Assembly (NCBI GenBank): GCA_964370545.1
Contig: CAYJJQ010000008.1
Span: 1-35,640 of the forward strand
Length of the DNA: 35,640 bases
From: CAKOSP01 sp964370545
GTDB taxonomy: Bacteria > Bacillota_I > Bacilli_A > RF39 > UBA660
Reading direction: 5' to 3'
Both the position numbers and the translations under genes were made by a program. The notes under the pieces were generated by a model. The model saw nothing but the letters and a program-made list of their open reading frames with translations. It ran no database searches and was not told the origin of the DNA. Shown here piece after piece: positions 8,315 to 16,690 of this stretch (position 1 is its first letter; the number at the start of each line of letters is the position of its first letter).

Positions 8315-8343
8315 TTGTTATTTTTCTCTTTTTTTACTATAAT
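8315..8343 (+). promoter_or_regulatory. Sigma-A promoter for the flippase-lemA pair
   Basis: TTGTTA (8315-8320), 17-base spacer, TATAAT (8338-8343), giving a transcription start about 18 bases before the TTG start codon at 8368. Confidence 0.75.
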
Positions 8344-8367
8344 TAAATTGATAGTGAGCTGATAGAT

Positions 8368-9969
8368 TTGAAAAAAAGCGGCTTAATGGACGGAGCATTT
8401 ATTGCTACTGCTGCCATTATTATTTCTAAAGTTATGGGAGTATTATATGTAATTCCCTTTTATTCTATTATAGGTGAACATGGAGGTTCACTTTATGGTT
8501 ATGCCTATAATATATATAATTTATTTTTAATTATATCCTCTGCTGGTATACCACTTGCAATCAGTAAAATAACAAGTGAGTATAACGCTTTAGGTAAAAC
8601 AAATGAAAAAAAATATATGTATAGTTATACAAAAAAAATAATATGGTTCTTTTCAATAGCTAGTTTTCTACTATGCTTTTTAGGAGCACCACTAATTTCT
8701 CAAGTTATTTTAGGAGATTTAACTGGAGGTAACACACTTGCTGATGTTACTTTAGTAATTAGATGTGTTTCTGTAGCTCTTTTAGTAGTTCCTCTACTAA
8801 GTATTTATAGAGGATACTTACAAGGTCATAAATATATTACTGATTCTTCACTTAGTCAAGTTATAGAACAAATTATTAGAATAGCTATTATATTAGCAGG
8901 TAGTGCAGTTGCTATTTATATATTCAAGTTACCTGTATCATACGCAGTAGGTCTAGCAATGTTTGGTGCTGCTGGTGGAGCTTTAATTGGTTATGTATAT
9001 CTATCTATTAAAGCAAAAAAAATAGTAAATAAAGAAAAGGTTACTAATGTATCTCGTAAGGAAAAGAAAGAGATTAAAAGAAAACTTATACACTATGCTG
9101 TACCTTTTATAATAGTTAATGCTTCATTTTATCTTTATAGTACTACTGATATGATATTAATAATAAGAGTACTGGATCATCTTAATTTTAATGCTCACGA
9201 TATAGAAACAATATCTAGTATATTTACTACATGGGGTATCAAACTTAACTCAGTAATTACTGCTATTGCTAGCGGTTTAGTAATAAGTTTAATCCCTACT
9301 ATGGTAGCTTCCTTTGCAAAAGGGAATATGAAAGAAGTTAACTATCAATATTCTAAAGCATTTGATGTGTTAGTAATTGTAATATTACCTATATCTCTAT
9401 TCTTTAGTATACATGCAACAGAAATATGGACTGCATTTTATGGAGAAAGTTATTATGGACCTATAGTATTTAGATTTTTATCTATCTTAGCATTTTTTGA
9501 TAGTCTACATATTATTATAGGAAGTATATTACAAAACTTAAATAAAAATAAACTTATATATTTAAATATTATTATTGGGTTAGGATTGAATTTAATATTA
9601 GATATACCACTTATGTTATTATTTAATAAATTAGATATATATCCTTACTATGGTGCTATAGCCGCTACTTTAATAGCATATACAGTATCTACTGGTATAA
9701 TTATGTTTAAACTAAAAAAAGAAATTAATATATCTTATAACTTAAAAAAAGTTGCAAAAAATATATTAATTACTATACTTTTATTAATACCTATTAACAT
9801 ATTTTTAGCTAGTTTAGTAACAGAGGTTTCTAACAGATTACATTTAGTATTATATTTGGGTTTATTTGGTTTAATATCATTAATTATTTATTATTTTATA
9901 AATAGAAAATTTTTAGGACAATTAGTAGGAAATAAATTCTTAAATAAAGTATTTAATTTCAAAAAATAG
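8368..9969 (+). CDS. SpoVB/MurJ-type polysaccharide or lipid II flippase
   Basis: MOP-superfamily exporter of 533 residues with about 14 hydrophobic segments. The N-terminus (GAFIATAAIIISKVMGVLYVIPF, then GGSLYGYAYNIYNLFL and GIPLAISKI) is typical of the Firmicute SpoVB/YtgP group that moves lipid-linked cell-wall precursors across the membrane. Whether this copy serves vegetative wall (MurJ role) or spore cortex (SpoVB role) cannot be told from sequence; the neighbouring gerQ makes a spore role worth testing. The start is TTG at 8368, chosen because the promoter leaves room for no other start; the ribosome-binding site (GTGAG) is weak. lemA follows after 12 bases. Confidence 0.87.
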   Translation: MKKSGLMDGAFIATAAIIISKVMGVLYVIPFYSIIGEHGGSLYGYAYNIYNLFLIISSAGIPLAISKITSEYNALGKTNEKKYMYSYTKKIIWFFSIASFLLCFLGAPLISQVILGDLTGGNTLADVTLVIRCVSVALLVVPLLSIYRGYLQGHKYITDSSLSQVIEQIIRIAIILAGSAVAIYIFKLPVSYAVGLAMFGAAGGALIGYVYLSIKAKKIVNKEKVTNVSRKEKKEIKRKLIHYAVPFIIVNASFYLYSTTDMILIIRVLDHLNFNAHDIETISSIFTTWGIKLNSVITAIASGLVISLIPTMVASFAKGNMKEVNYQYSKAFDVLVIVILPISLFFSIHATEIWTAFYGESYYGPIVFRFLSILAFFDSLHIIIGSILQNLNKNKLIYLNIIIGLGLNLILDIPLMLLFNKLDIYPYYGAIAATLIAYTVSTGIIMFKLKKEINISYNLKKVAKNILITILLLIPINIFLASLVTEVSNRLHLVLYLGLFGLISLIIYYFINRKFLGQLVGNKFLNKVFNFKK

Positions 9970-9981
9970 AAAGAGGTTTAT

Positions 9982-10521
9982 ATGAACGAATTAGTTATTA
10001 TATTAATAGCAGTGGCTATTATAGGAAGTATTGGTATTTATTATGCTACGCTTTATAATAAACTACAACACTTTAAAAATAGAATGGATGCTAGTGAAAA
10101 TACTATTGATGATAGTTTAAGAGAAAAATATGATTTATTATGCGATCTTAATAATGAAGTTAAGAGTGTTATTAAAGATAAAGATTATTTGAAAGAATTT
10201 ATTGAAATTAAAAATACTAGAATTACAAACTATGATACAGATAGAAAATTAAGTGAAGCTTTTATTATAATAGATAAATTATTATTAGATAATAAAAAAC
10301 TTAATACTAAAGAGTTTAATAAAAAAGTTGATAAAGTAAAAGCAATAGATGAAACATTAGTGGCTTCTAAAAGTTTTTATAATAAATATACTTCGGAACT
10401 AAATTCAGTAGTTAGAAAGTTTCCTTCTAATTTTATTGCTAAAATACATGGGTTTAAAATAAAGCCATACTTTGATAATAAAAACATGCAAGATGCAGTG
10501 ATTGACGATTTTAAACTATAA
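9982..10521 (+). CDS. LemA family protein
   Basis: Membrane-anchored protein of 179 residues. An N-terminal transmembrane helix (about 4-22) is followed by an all-helical outer or inner face domain. The start YNKLQHFKNRMDASENTIDD with RYDLL-like EKYDLLCDLN, and the end KFPSNFIAKIHGFKIKPYF, fit the LemA pattern (YN-L--L-N-V--A, then FP-N--A---GF--R-YF). No biochemical function is settled for LemA proteins. It has a clean AGAGG site and is co-transcribed with the flippase. Its last six bases overlap the end of ung on the other strand. Confidence 0.83.
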   Translation: MNELVIILIAVAIIGSIGIYYATLYNKLQHFKNRMDASENTIDDSLREKYDLLCDLNNEVKSVIKDKDYLKEFIEIKNTRITNYDTDRKLSEAFIIIDKLLLDNKKLNTKEFNKKVDKVKAIDETLVASKSFYNKYTSELNSVVRKFPSNFIAKIHGFKIKPYFDNKNMQDAVIDDFKL

Positions 10522-11169
10522 TTGCCAATCAATGCTTTGCATGTTTTTTTCTTTTAAAAATTTATTAGTTTTAGAAAATGGTTTCGAATTAAAAAAACCG
10601 TGTCTAGCAGAAAAAGGTGAAGGATGAGTTGATTCAATAACTAAATGTTTATCATTAGTTATTAACACTTTTTTCTCTTTAGCACTATTACCCCATAATA
10701 TAAATACAACTGGTGTATCTTTTTTATTTATAGCACTAATAATTTCATTAACAAATATATTCCAACCTAATTTTTTGTGACTAAAAGGTGTATCTTTAAC
10801 AACTGTTAAACAAGTATTTAAAAGCAGTACTCCTTCTTTAGCCCATTTAGTTAAATTACCATTAGTATTAACTATTTTAAGGTCATTTTCAAGCTCTTTA
10901 AAGATATTTTTAAGTGAAGGTGGTAATTTACCTTCTAAAATAGAAAATGCTAGCCCATGGGCTTCATTTTCCCCATGGTATGGATCTTGCCCTAAGATAA
11001 CTACTTTGACATCTTTATATGGAGTTAAATTAAGAGCATTAAATATTAGATTTTTATCAGGATATATAATTTTTTCTTGATATTCAGCATTTATTTTATT
11101 ATTTAGTTCTAAAAAATAATTACTATTTAAAATATCTTTTAATACTATATTCCAATCATTATTTATCAT
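10516..11169 (-). CDS. ung: Uracil-DNA glycosylase
   Basis: Removes uracil from DNA to start base-excision repair. The 217-residue protein has the family-1 motifs: GQDPYHG with catalytic Asp62, and HPSPFSARHGFF with His182, both intact. Length matches family 1 enzymes. It is the last gene of the rplI-dnaB unit and starts within an ATGA overlap with rlmH. The 3' end overlaps lemA by six bases tail to tail. Confidence 0.97.
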   Translation of the reverse strand: MINNDWNIVLKDILNSNYFLELNNKINAEYQEKIIYPDKNLIFNALNLTPYKDVKVVILGQDPYHGENEAHGLAFSILEGKLPPSLKNIFKELENDLKIVNTNGNLTKWAKEGVLLLNTCLTVVKDTPFSHKKLGWNIFVNEIISAINKKDTPVVFILWGNSAKEKKVLITNDKHLVIESTHPSPFSARHGFFNSKPFSKTNKFLKEKNMQSIDWQL

Positions 11170-11603
11170 TTATGATATTCCTCATTATTAAGTATTTTAA
11201 AAGATCTATATATTTGTTCTAATAAGATACCCCTAAATAAACCATGAGGAAAAGTAAATGACGAAAAACTTATTAATTCTTTAGCATCTTTTTTTATTTC
11301 TTCTGAAATACCAAAAGATGATCCAATAATAAAGGTAATATTACTATTATAATTAAATATATTATCTATTTTTTTAGAAAAAGAAACACTATCATATGTT
11401 TTTCCATGAATATCTAATACTATATTATAATCGGATGTTTTTAATACTTTTCTTAAACTATCAGTTTCTTTTTCTATAGAATTTAAATCTTTAAGTTCTA
11501 CTATTTCTATTTTATGATATTTTTTAATTCTACTGAAATAATCGTTACATAAATCTTCTAAGTATTTTTCTTTTATCTTTCCAAAACATATTATCTTAAT
11601 CAA
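11166..11603 (-). CDS. rlmH: 23S rRNA pseudouridine1915 N3-methyltransferase RlmH
   Basis: SPOUT-class methyltransferase that methylates pseudouridine 1915 in helix 69 of 23S rRNA. The 145-residue protein shows the SAM-binding FIIGSSFGISEEI and the knot segment SFSSFTFPHGLFRGILLEQIYRSFKI ending in EEYHK, all characteristic of RlmH. The start codon is TTG (11601-11603), overlapping the end of walJ. The stop is TGA followed immediately by TAA. rlmH next to walJ is a common arrangement in Firmicutes. Confidence 0.95.
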   Translation of the reverse strand: MIKIICFGKIKEKYLEDLCNDYFSRIKKYHKIEIVELKDLNSIEKETDSLRKVLKTSDYNIVLDIHGKTYDSVSFSKKIDNIFNYNSNITFIIGSSFGISEEIKKDAKELISFSSFTFPHGLFRGILLEQIYRSFKILNNEEYHK

Positions 11604-12363
11604 TATACATTACCTCACTTATTTCATTTTGCTTAGCATAATCAAAGTTACTATATTTTATATTATGTTCTTCTAGTACTGCTTTAACAGTTTCTAAAGC
11701 TAAATCCGGTGTGTTATTTTCTTCACTTAAATGTATTAACATAATTTTTTTAGTATTAGGCCCTATTAATTTAGTTAAATAGTACCCCGCTTGATTATTA
11801 GATAAGTGACCTTCATCACTTATAATTCTTTTTTTAGTAAACTCTGGATAAGAACAATTCCATACCATTTCCACATCATGATTACTTTCCATTAAAAATA
11901 GATCACTATTTTTATAATATTTAAAATCTTTTGCTTTTAAGTATCCAGTATCTGTTATTAATGAAATCTTTTTATTATTATAACCAATTACATAATTCAT
12001 TGATTCAGTTGCATCATGACTTGCTACTAAAGGATTAATTATTATATTATCTATATCAACTTCTTTATCAATAAAACTAACATTTGTATAAAAGCTTATA
12101 TCTTCAAGTTTATTATATAAATTTTTTGTTATATATAATTTAGCATTACTTTTTTTCAGAACATTTTTAAGTGCAGATACATGATCAACATGATCATGCG
12201 TTATAAATATATAGTTTATATCGGTTATATTAACATTTATTAGTTCTAATGCATTTGTTATATATTTTAGTGTTTTACCGCAATCAAAAAGGAATTTAAC
12301 ATTATTTATTTCAATATATGTTGAATTTCCTTTTGAGCCACTACATAAAGTGCAAACTTTCAT
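11596..12363 (-). CDS. walJ: Metallo-beta-lactamase-fold hydrolase WalJ (YycJ)
   Basis: MBL-fold protein of 255 residues with the metal-binding motif THDHVDH (His56, Asp57, His58, Asp60, His61) and the N-terminal CSGSKGNSTYI segment typical of YycJ. A second metal region is seen in ITDTGYLK and in the C-terminal LIHLSEENN. In many Firmicutes the gene closes the walRK operon; here no walR or walK is present and the neighbours are an M23 peptidase and rlmH. A DNA exonuclease-type activity is suspected for the family. Overlaps the upstream M23 gene by TAATG. Confidence 0.9.
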   Translation of the reverse strand: MKVCTLCSGSKGNSTYIEINNVKFLFDCGKTLKYITNALELINVNITDINYIFITHDHVDHVSALKNVLKKSNAKLYITKNLYNKLEDISFYTNVSFIDKEVDIDNIIINPLVASHDATESMNYVIGYNNKKISLITDTGYLKAKDFKYYKNSDLFLMESNHDVEMVWNCSYPEFTKKRIISDEGHLSNNQAGYYLTKLIGPNTKKIMLIHLSEENNTPDLALETVKAVLEEHNIKYSNFDYAKQNEISEVMYID

Positions 12364-13919
12364 TATGAACCATAAATTAATTTATGAACATTATAATATA
12401 CTACATTAACGCCTGCATAAGGTTCTCCTAAAGAAAAAGCTAAGTGTAAGTGGGCTCCAGTAGACCATCCAGTATTACCCATTTGACCTATTTGTTGTCC
12501 TCCACTTACAGTTTGTCCTACATCTACTTTAAGCGAGCCTTTCACCATATGTAAATAACTTGAATAATAATTATTTCCATGATCTATAACTACATAAGTA
12601 CCACTTGTCCATCTACTACATTTATTATATCCACAGTATTCTGCTGCTTGAGTTACTACACCATCTGCTATGGCATATACTGATGATCCTTCACCTGTAC
12701 CAGAATAATCTGTCCCAAGGTGTAAATCTCCCCATCTATATACCCCGAATGGACTTGTTACCCTCGCTCCACTAGGAAGTGGTGAATAGAAGTTTATATT
12801 GACAGTAAGCGATGATCCCACTGAACTACTTCCGCCTCCAGCAGAAGGTCCTTTAGTAGTTACTTGATCAACTGGCTCCCTTATTACTTCACGTTCTATT
12901 GTATCAACTGCTTGTGACTCCTGACCATTTGTTACATAATATTCTTCAGTAATTTTATCTATACCAGTAACTCCTGGAGTAGTTACTTGTGATGAACCAT
13001 AACTAAGCGTATTATCAGTAACAGTTTTCTTTAAGTAATCAACATCAGCTTCATAAACTCTTCTAACTTGGTATACAAAGTTAAGAAGCGGATCTGTAAG
13101 TGCTATAAACACTTCTTCTCCTTCAAGCAAAAGAGTACTTTCATCTTGGTATATCGGATTAGCTATTAAAAATTCTTGTGTACTTAGTTTATTATCACTT
13201 GCTATATTTATTATTGTATCCCCAGTTTTTACAGTATGTGTTTCTATTTGTGCGTTTGAGCCGAATAATAAATATTGAGTTAATTCAGATTCAGAAGTAT
13301 ATATTTTACTATCTTCACTATCATACTCTATTTTAGCACTAACATAATCTTCTTTAATTGATATATTTTCTAAGAAATACATCGAATTAATGATTTCTCC
13401 TTCATCTACTATTTCGTCTTGGTTATCATTAATGTAAGCAGTATATTTTTCTTCATCTATAAATGCTTTAACTAATGAATCTACGGCACTATTAAATAAC
13501 TCTTTATCAAGTAAATGAATATAAATATTTTCAGCAACAGCTCCATCAGAAGATTCAGGAGGCTTAATGGTAACAGTATACCCTTTTACTGTAAAATCAC
13601 CATTTTCTTCTATTAATTTATATATTTCTTCAACTTCTGTTGTCTTATCATAGTATGTATTTACTTTTACCATTTCAAAATCCGCAGGAGGATATACATT
13701 TTCTACATTATATTTGTCTTTTATATCTTCTTGCTCTTTATTAATTAATTCATATAATTCATTATCATCTTCAATGTATCCTAAAACTTCACCACTTAAA
13801 TATACTTTATATAAAGTATTAATATTAGTTTCTTTGTTATCATAGATAAAACTAATAGTGTATAAACCTATTACTATAATTGAAATTAATATTGAAATAA
13901 AATACCCTTTTTTATTCAT
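12363..13919 (-). CDS. Membrane-anchored M23 endopeptidase with LysM and G5 domains
   Basis: Predicted cell-wall hydrolase of 518 residues. An N-terminal transmembrane helix or uncleaved signal (about 5-26) is followed by an uncharacterised extracellular region (30-220), a LysM domain (about 226-273, starting THTVKTGDTIINIA), a G5-like domain (about 283-356), a Gly/Ser linker and an M23 domain (about 385-500). Zinc-site residues His400 and Asp404 (LHLGTD) and His490/His492 (GAHLHL) with His456 are intact, so it should be active. LysM would bind glycan strands. It sits between dnaB and walJ with TAATG overlaps at both ends, and it is the second M23 enzyme of the window. Confidence 0.88.
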   Translation of the reverse strand: MNKKGYFISILISIIVIGLYTISFIYDNKETNINTLYKVYLSGEVLGYIEDDNELYELINKEQEDIKDKYNVENVYPPADFEMVKVNTYYDKTTEVEEIYKLIEENGDFTVKGYTVTIKPPESSDGAVAENIYIHLLDKELFNSAVDSLVKAFIDEEKYTAYINDNQDEIVDEGEIINSMYFLENISIKEDYVSAKIEYDSEDSKIYTSESELTQYLLFGSNAQIETHTVKTGDTIINIASDNKLSTQEFLIANPIYQDESTLLLEGEEVFIALTDPLLNFVYQVRRVYEADVDYLKKTVTDNTLSYGSSQVTTPGVTGIDKITEEYYVTNGQESQAVDTIEREVIREPVDQVTTKGPSAGGGSSSVGSSLTVNINFYSPLPSGARVTSPFGVYRWGDLHLGTDYSGTGEGSSVYAIADGVVTQAAEYCGYNKCSRWTSGTYVVIDHGNNYYSSYLHMVKGSLKVDVGQTVSGGQQIGQMGNTGWSTGAHLHLAFSLGEPYAGVNVVYYNVHKLIYGS

Positions 13920-15256
13920 TATGCACCTTCTTCTTTTGTTTTAATAACATTTTTAAAAGATCCCGTTGGTAAATCAAATAATAAATCAACTGTTCCGTTA
14001 CTTCCCTTTCTATGTTTTGCAATTACTAGTTCTGCTGGAACTATTTTATTATTTATATCTTTCTTTTCATAATAATCTTTTCTATTAACAAATAATACCA
14101 TATCGGCATCTTGTTCTAGTGAACCTGACTCTCTTAAATCTGCTAACATTGGTTGATTATTTTCTCTTTTTTCTGCTGTTCTTGATAACTGCGATAATGC
14201 AATTACTGGAACATTTAATTCTAGAGCCATCATCTTAAGACTTCTTGATATTTCAGATACTTCTACTTGTCTAGATTCTACTCTTCTATTACCAGAAGAT
14301 ACTAATTGTAAGTAGTCAATTAATACTAAGGCTAAACCTTTTTCACTATTAGCAAGTCTTCTACATTTAGCTCTTATATCAGATGCAGTAATACCTGCAT
14401 TATCTTCTATAAATATGTTTGTTTCTCCTAATTGGTTTAATGCTTCATTATATTTTTTCCAATCATTTTCTTGCATATTACCTGTTGCTAACTTATATGA
14501 ATCTATTTGACCAATAGACGCTATCATTCTATTAACTAACATTTCTGCTGGCATCTCTAAGTTAAATATAGCAATTGCTTTTTCTGTAGTAGCAGCTGCA
14601 AATGTAGCCATATTAAGTGATATAGCAGTTTTACCCATCCCTGGTCTAGCAGCAAGTATAATAAGCTCACCACCTTGAAACCCTGTTGTGATTTTATCAA
14701 AATCATAAAAGCCAGTTTCAAGCCCAGTAATTACCTTCTTAGATCTTGCTAATTCTTCTAACTTTTCTTGAGCTCTTCTTAAAACTTCATGTATTGGCAT
14801 AAATTCACCAACAGATCTAGCTCTTGCTACATTAAGTATATTCTTTTCAGAAGATTCAAGTAACGTGTTAACATTTTCTTCTTCATAAGATGATGTAACA
14901 ATGTCTGTTGCTACTTCTATTAAATTTCTTCTAATTGAGTTATCTTTAACAATTTTCATATAATGTTCTAAATTAGCACTAGTAACTACAGAGTCAATAA
15001 CTTCTGTTAAATAATCGAGTCCAATTTCATTTAATTTCTTAAGTTTATCTAATTCATTTTTAACTGTTGTAATATCTATAGGAATATTTACTTTATGTAA
15101 GTCACATATTACATTAAATAATACTTTATTTCTTTCATCAAAAAAATTGTCAACAAACATGTCTTCACATATTTTATCAACATCATAACTATTTAAGAAT
15201 GCAACCCCTAAAACACTCATTTCCGCTTCAATATTTGCAGGCATTCTTCTAGCCAT
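13919..15256 (-). CDS. dnaB: Replicative DNA helicase DnaB
   Basis: Hexameric replicative helicase (called DnaC in Bacillus), 445 residues. The N-terminal helical domain (about 5-110) opens with PANIEAEMSVLG. The RecA-like motor has Walker A ARPGMGKTA (203-211), Walker B with Asp313 in LVLIDYLQL, and later motifs ALSQLSR and LRESGSLEQDADMV. The gene lies eight bases after rplI, the usual Firmicute order, and overlaps the M23 gene. No intein or insertion is seen. Confidence 0.97.
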   Translation of the reverse strand: MARRMPANIEAEMSVLGVAFLNSYDVDKICEDMFVDNFFDERNKVLFNVICDLHKVNIPIDITTVKNELDKLKKLNEIGLDYLTEVIDSVVTSANLEHYMKIVKDNSIRRNLIEVATDIVTSSYEEENVNTLLESSEKNILNVARARSVGEFMPIHEVLRRAQEKLEELARSKKVITGLETGFYDFDKITTGFQGGELIILAARPGMGKTAISLNMATFAAATTEKAIAIFNLEMPAEMLVNRMIASIGQIDSYKLATGNMQENDWKKYNEALNQLGETNIFIEDNAGITASDIRAKCRRLANSEKGLALVLIDYLQLVSSGNRRVESRQVEVSEISRSLKMMALELNVPVIALSQLSRTAEKRENNQPMLADLRESGSLEQDADMVLFVNRKDYYEKKDINNKIVPAELVIAKHRKGSNGTVDLLFDLPTGSFKNVIKTKEEGA

Positions 15257-15264
15257 AATTTCTC

Positions 15265-15705
15265 CTATTTTTCTAATACAATTTTAACATTAAATATAAC
15301 TTCTTTATGTAGTTTTATTTCTATATTATGAGTACCTAGTGTATCAATATTATTCTTAATATTAATACATTTTTTATCCACTTCATAACCTAAAGTTTTA
15401 AATTTATCACTTATTTGTTTACTACTTATTACACCGAAGACTTTATCTTCTTTACCAGTTTTAACCTTAAATTTATATTCTTTATCTTTTAATTTGTTTT
15501 TTATAATAGTAAGCTTTTCAACTAAAGCCTTTTCTTCATTATTTTTATTAGTAATTGAAGTATTTAGTATCTCGCTACTTCTCTTAGAATATGCTACTGC
15601 TAATTTATTTTTTATTAAAAAATTATTAGCATATCCATCACTTACATCAATTACTTGATCTTTTTTTCCCTGACCTTTTACATCTTTGAGTAAAATTACT
15701 TTCAT
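15265..15705 (-). CDS. rplI: Ribosomal protein L9
   Basis: Large-subunit protein L9, 146 residues. The N-terminal domain KVILLKDVKGQGKKDQVIDV with GYANNFL is diagnostic. An in-frame ATG exists further upstream (15748-15750), but the promoter -10 box lies between it and this start, and GGAGGAG sits seven bases before ATG 15703-15705, so the shorter form is right. It heads the unit rplI-dnaB-M23-walJ-rlmH-ung. Confidence 0.95.
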   Translation of the reverse strand: MKVILLKDVKGQGKKDQVIDVSDGYANNFLIKNKLAVAYSKRSSEILNTSITNKNNEEKALVEKLTIIKNKLKDKEYKFKVKTGKEDKVFGVISSKQISDKFKTLGYEVDKKCINIKNNIDTLGTHNIEIKLHKEVIFNVKIVLEK

Positions 15706-15727
15706 AACTCCTCCTTTTTGTATGATT

Positions 15728-15756
15728 ATTATATCATGTATAAACATCAATTACAA
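15728..15756 (-). promoter_or_regulatory. Sigma-A promoter for the rplI-dnaB unit
   Basis: Minus strand TTGTAA (15751-15756), 17-base spacer, TATAAT (15728-15733), with an extended -10 (TGATATAAT). It immediately follows the terminator of the upstream ATP-grasp gene. Confidence 0.78.
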
Positions 15757-15785
15757 ATTAAAAAATAGAACCAAAGTTCTATTTT
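15754..15785 (-). terminator. Intrinsic terminator of the aminotransferase/ATP-grasp pair
   Basis: A perfect 10-bp stem (AAAATAGAAC/GTTCTATTTT) with a four-base loop is followed by a T-rich tail on the minus strand. The ATP-grasp stop codon (15779-15781) lies inside it. Confidence 0.88.
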
Positions 15786-16690
15786 ATCCTCGATATAATT
15801 GCTTTAGCAAGTATATCCGCGTTTAACGCCTTCTTCTTAAAATTACTAAATACATTCAAGTATAAACTAGGATCTAAAAGTTCAGTTTCCAAACAGTAAT
15901 ACTTATCATTATCTTTAATAAAATCTATTCTTAAAAATAAATAATTTTTATATAATTTAGAAATAGAGTTTCCTACTTCTACTAATTTACTATCTACTTC
16001 ATTAAGCAAAGTTACTTTTTTTAACCCAGTAATAACTCCTGAATCTCTTAATGTAGCATATTTAAACTTGCCGTCTATATACACAAGTGAGTATTCTCCA
16101 TTTTTAGCACCTTCTAAAAATGGTTGTAACATTAACTCAGTATTTTCTTTATAACTAGTATTTATAATTGATTTTATATCTTCATTTTTTGAAACTATAG
16201 TAATATTTTTACCACTAGCAGAAATTACTGGTTTTATAACCATTTTATTAGAATAATTATTTAAATCGTTTAAGTTACTACTATTTACAAACTCTGTATT
16301 TATTACAGGCATTTTAGCGTCATTTAAGATATTATACTGTTTTAGTTTATCATAGTTATCAGTTATTAATTCTAAGTTATTAAACACTTTTATATTATTA
16401 TTTCTTAGGTTACTTAAAAATTTATTAAATAAATCTATATTATCATGATAACCCCAGATAGTTCTTATGACAACTGCATCATACTTTGTATAATCATTTT
16501 CTTCTTCATAACAAAGTACTTTTACATTAACATTATTTTTAAGTAGGCTATAGATAAGTAAATTATTTTCCATTAAATTATCTTTAGTATTTAAAGACGT
16601 TATTATAGCTACATTATATTTTTTGTTAACAAATAGTTTTAATATATTTATTCTTAATTTTAATACATATAATTTTAATTTAGTTCTCAT
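15779..16690 (-). CDS. ATP-grasp family ligase, substrate unknown
   Basis: Predicted ATP-dependent carboxylate-amine ligase of the RimK/glutathione-synthetase type, 303 residues. The N-terminal part (25-110) resembles a Rossmann-like preATP-grasp domain, with a very basic first 25 residues. The ATP-grasp part shows MVIKPVISASGKN (Lys153, ATP-binding), LQPFLEG (189-194), GEYSLVYIDGKF (199-209) and the metal site FLRIDFI with CLETELLDPSLYL (Asp256, Glu268, Glu270). The fold is fairly sure; the substrate is not. It starts within the last bases of the aminotransferase gene (ATGA), so the two products very likely act in one pathway, perhaps joining an amino acid made or altered by the partner. Confidence 0.78.
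   Translation of the reverse strand: MRTKLKLYVLKLRINILKLFVNKKYNVAIITSLNTKDNLMENNLLIYSLLKNNVNVKVLCYEEENDYTKYDAVVIRTIWGYHDNIDLFNKFLSNLRNNNIKVFNNLELITDNYDKLKQYNILNDAKMPVINTEFVNSSNLNDLNNYSNKMVIKPVISASGKNITIVSKNEDIKSIINTSYKENTELMLQPFLEGAKNGEYSLVYIDGKFKYATLRDSGVITGLKKVTLLNEVDSKLVEVGNSISKLYKNYLFLRIDFIKDNDKYYCLETELLDPSLYLNVFSNFKKKALNADILAKAIISRIK

Noticed and set aside
10525..10555. Small hairpin with T-run at the end of ung as a lemA terminator
   Set aside because: The stem is only about four pairs (ATGC/GCAT) and lies in ung coding sequence; too weak to call.
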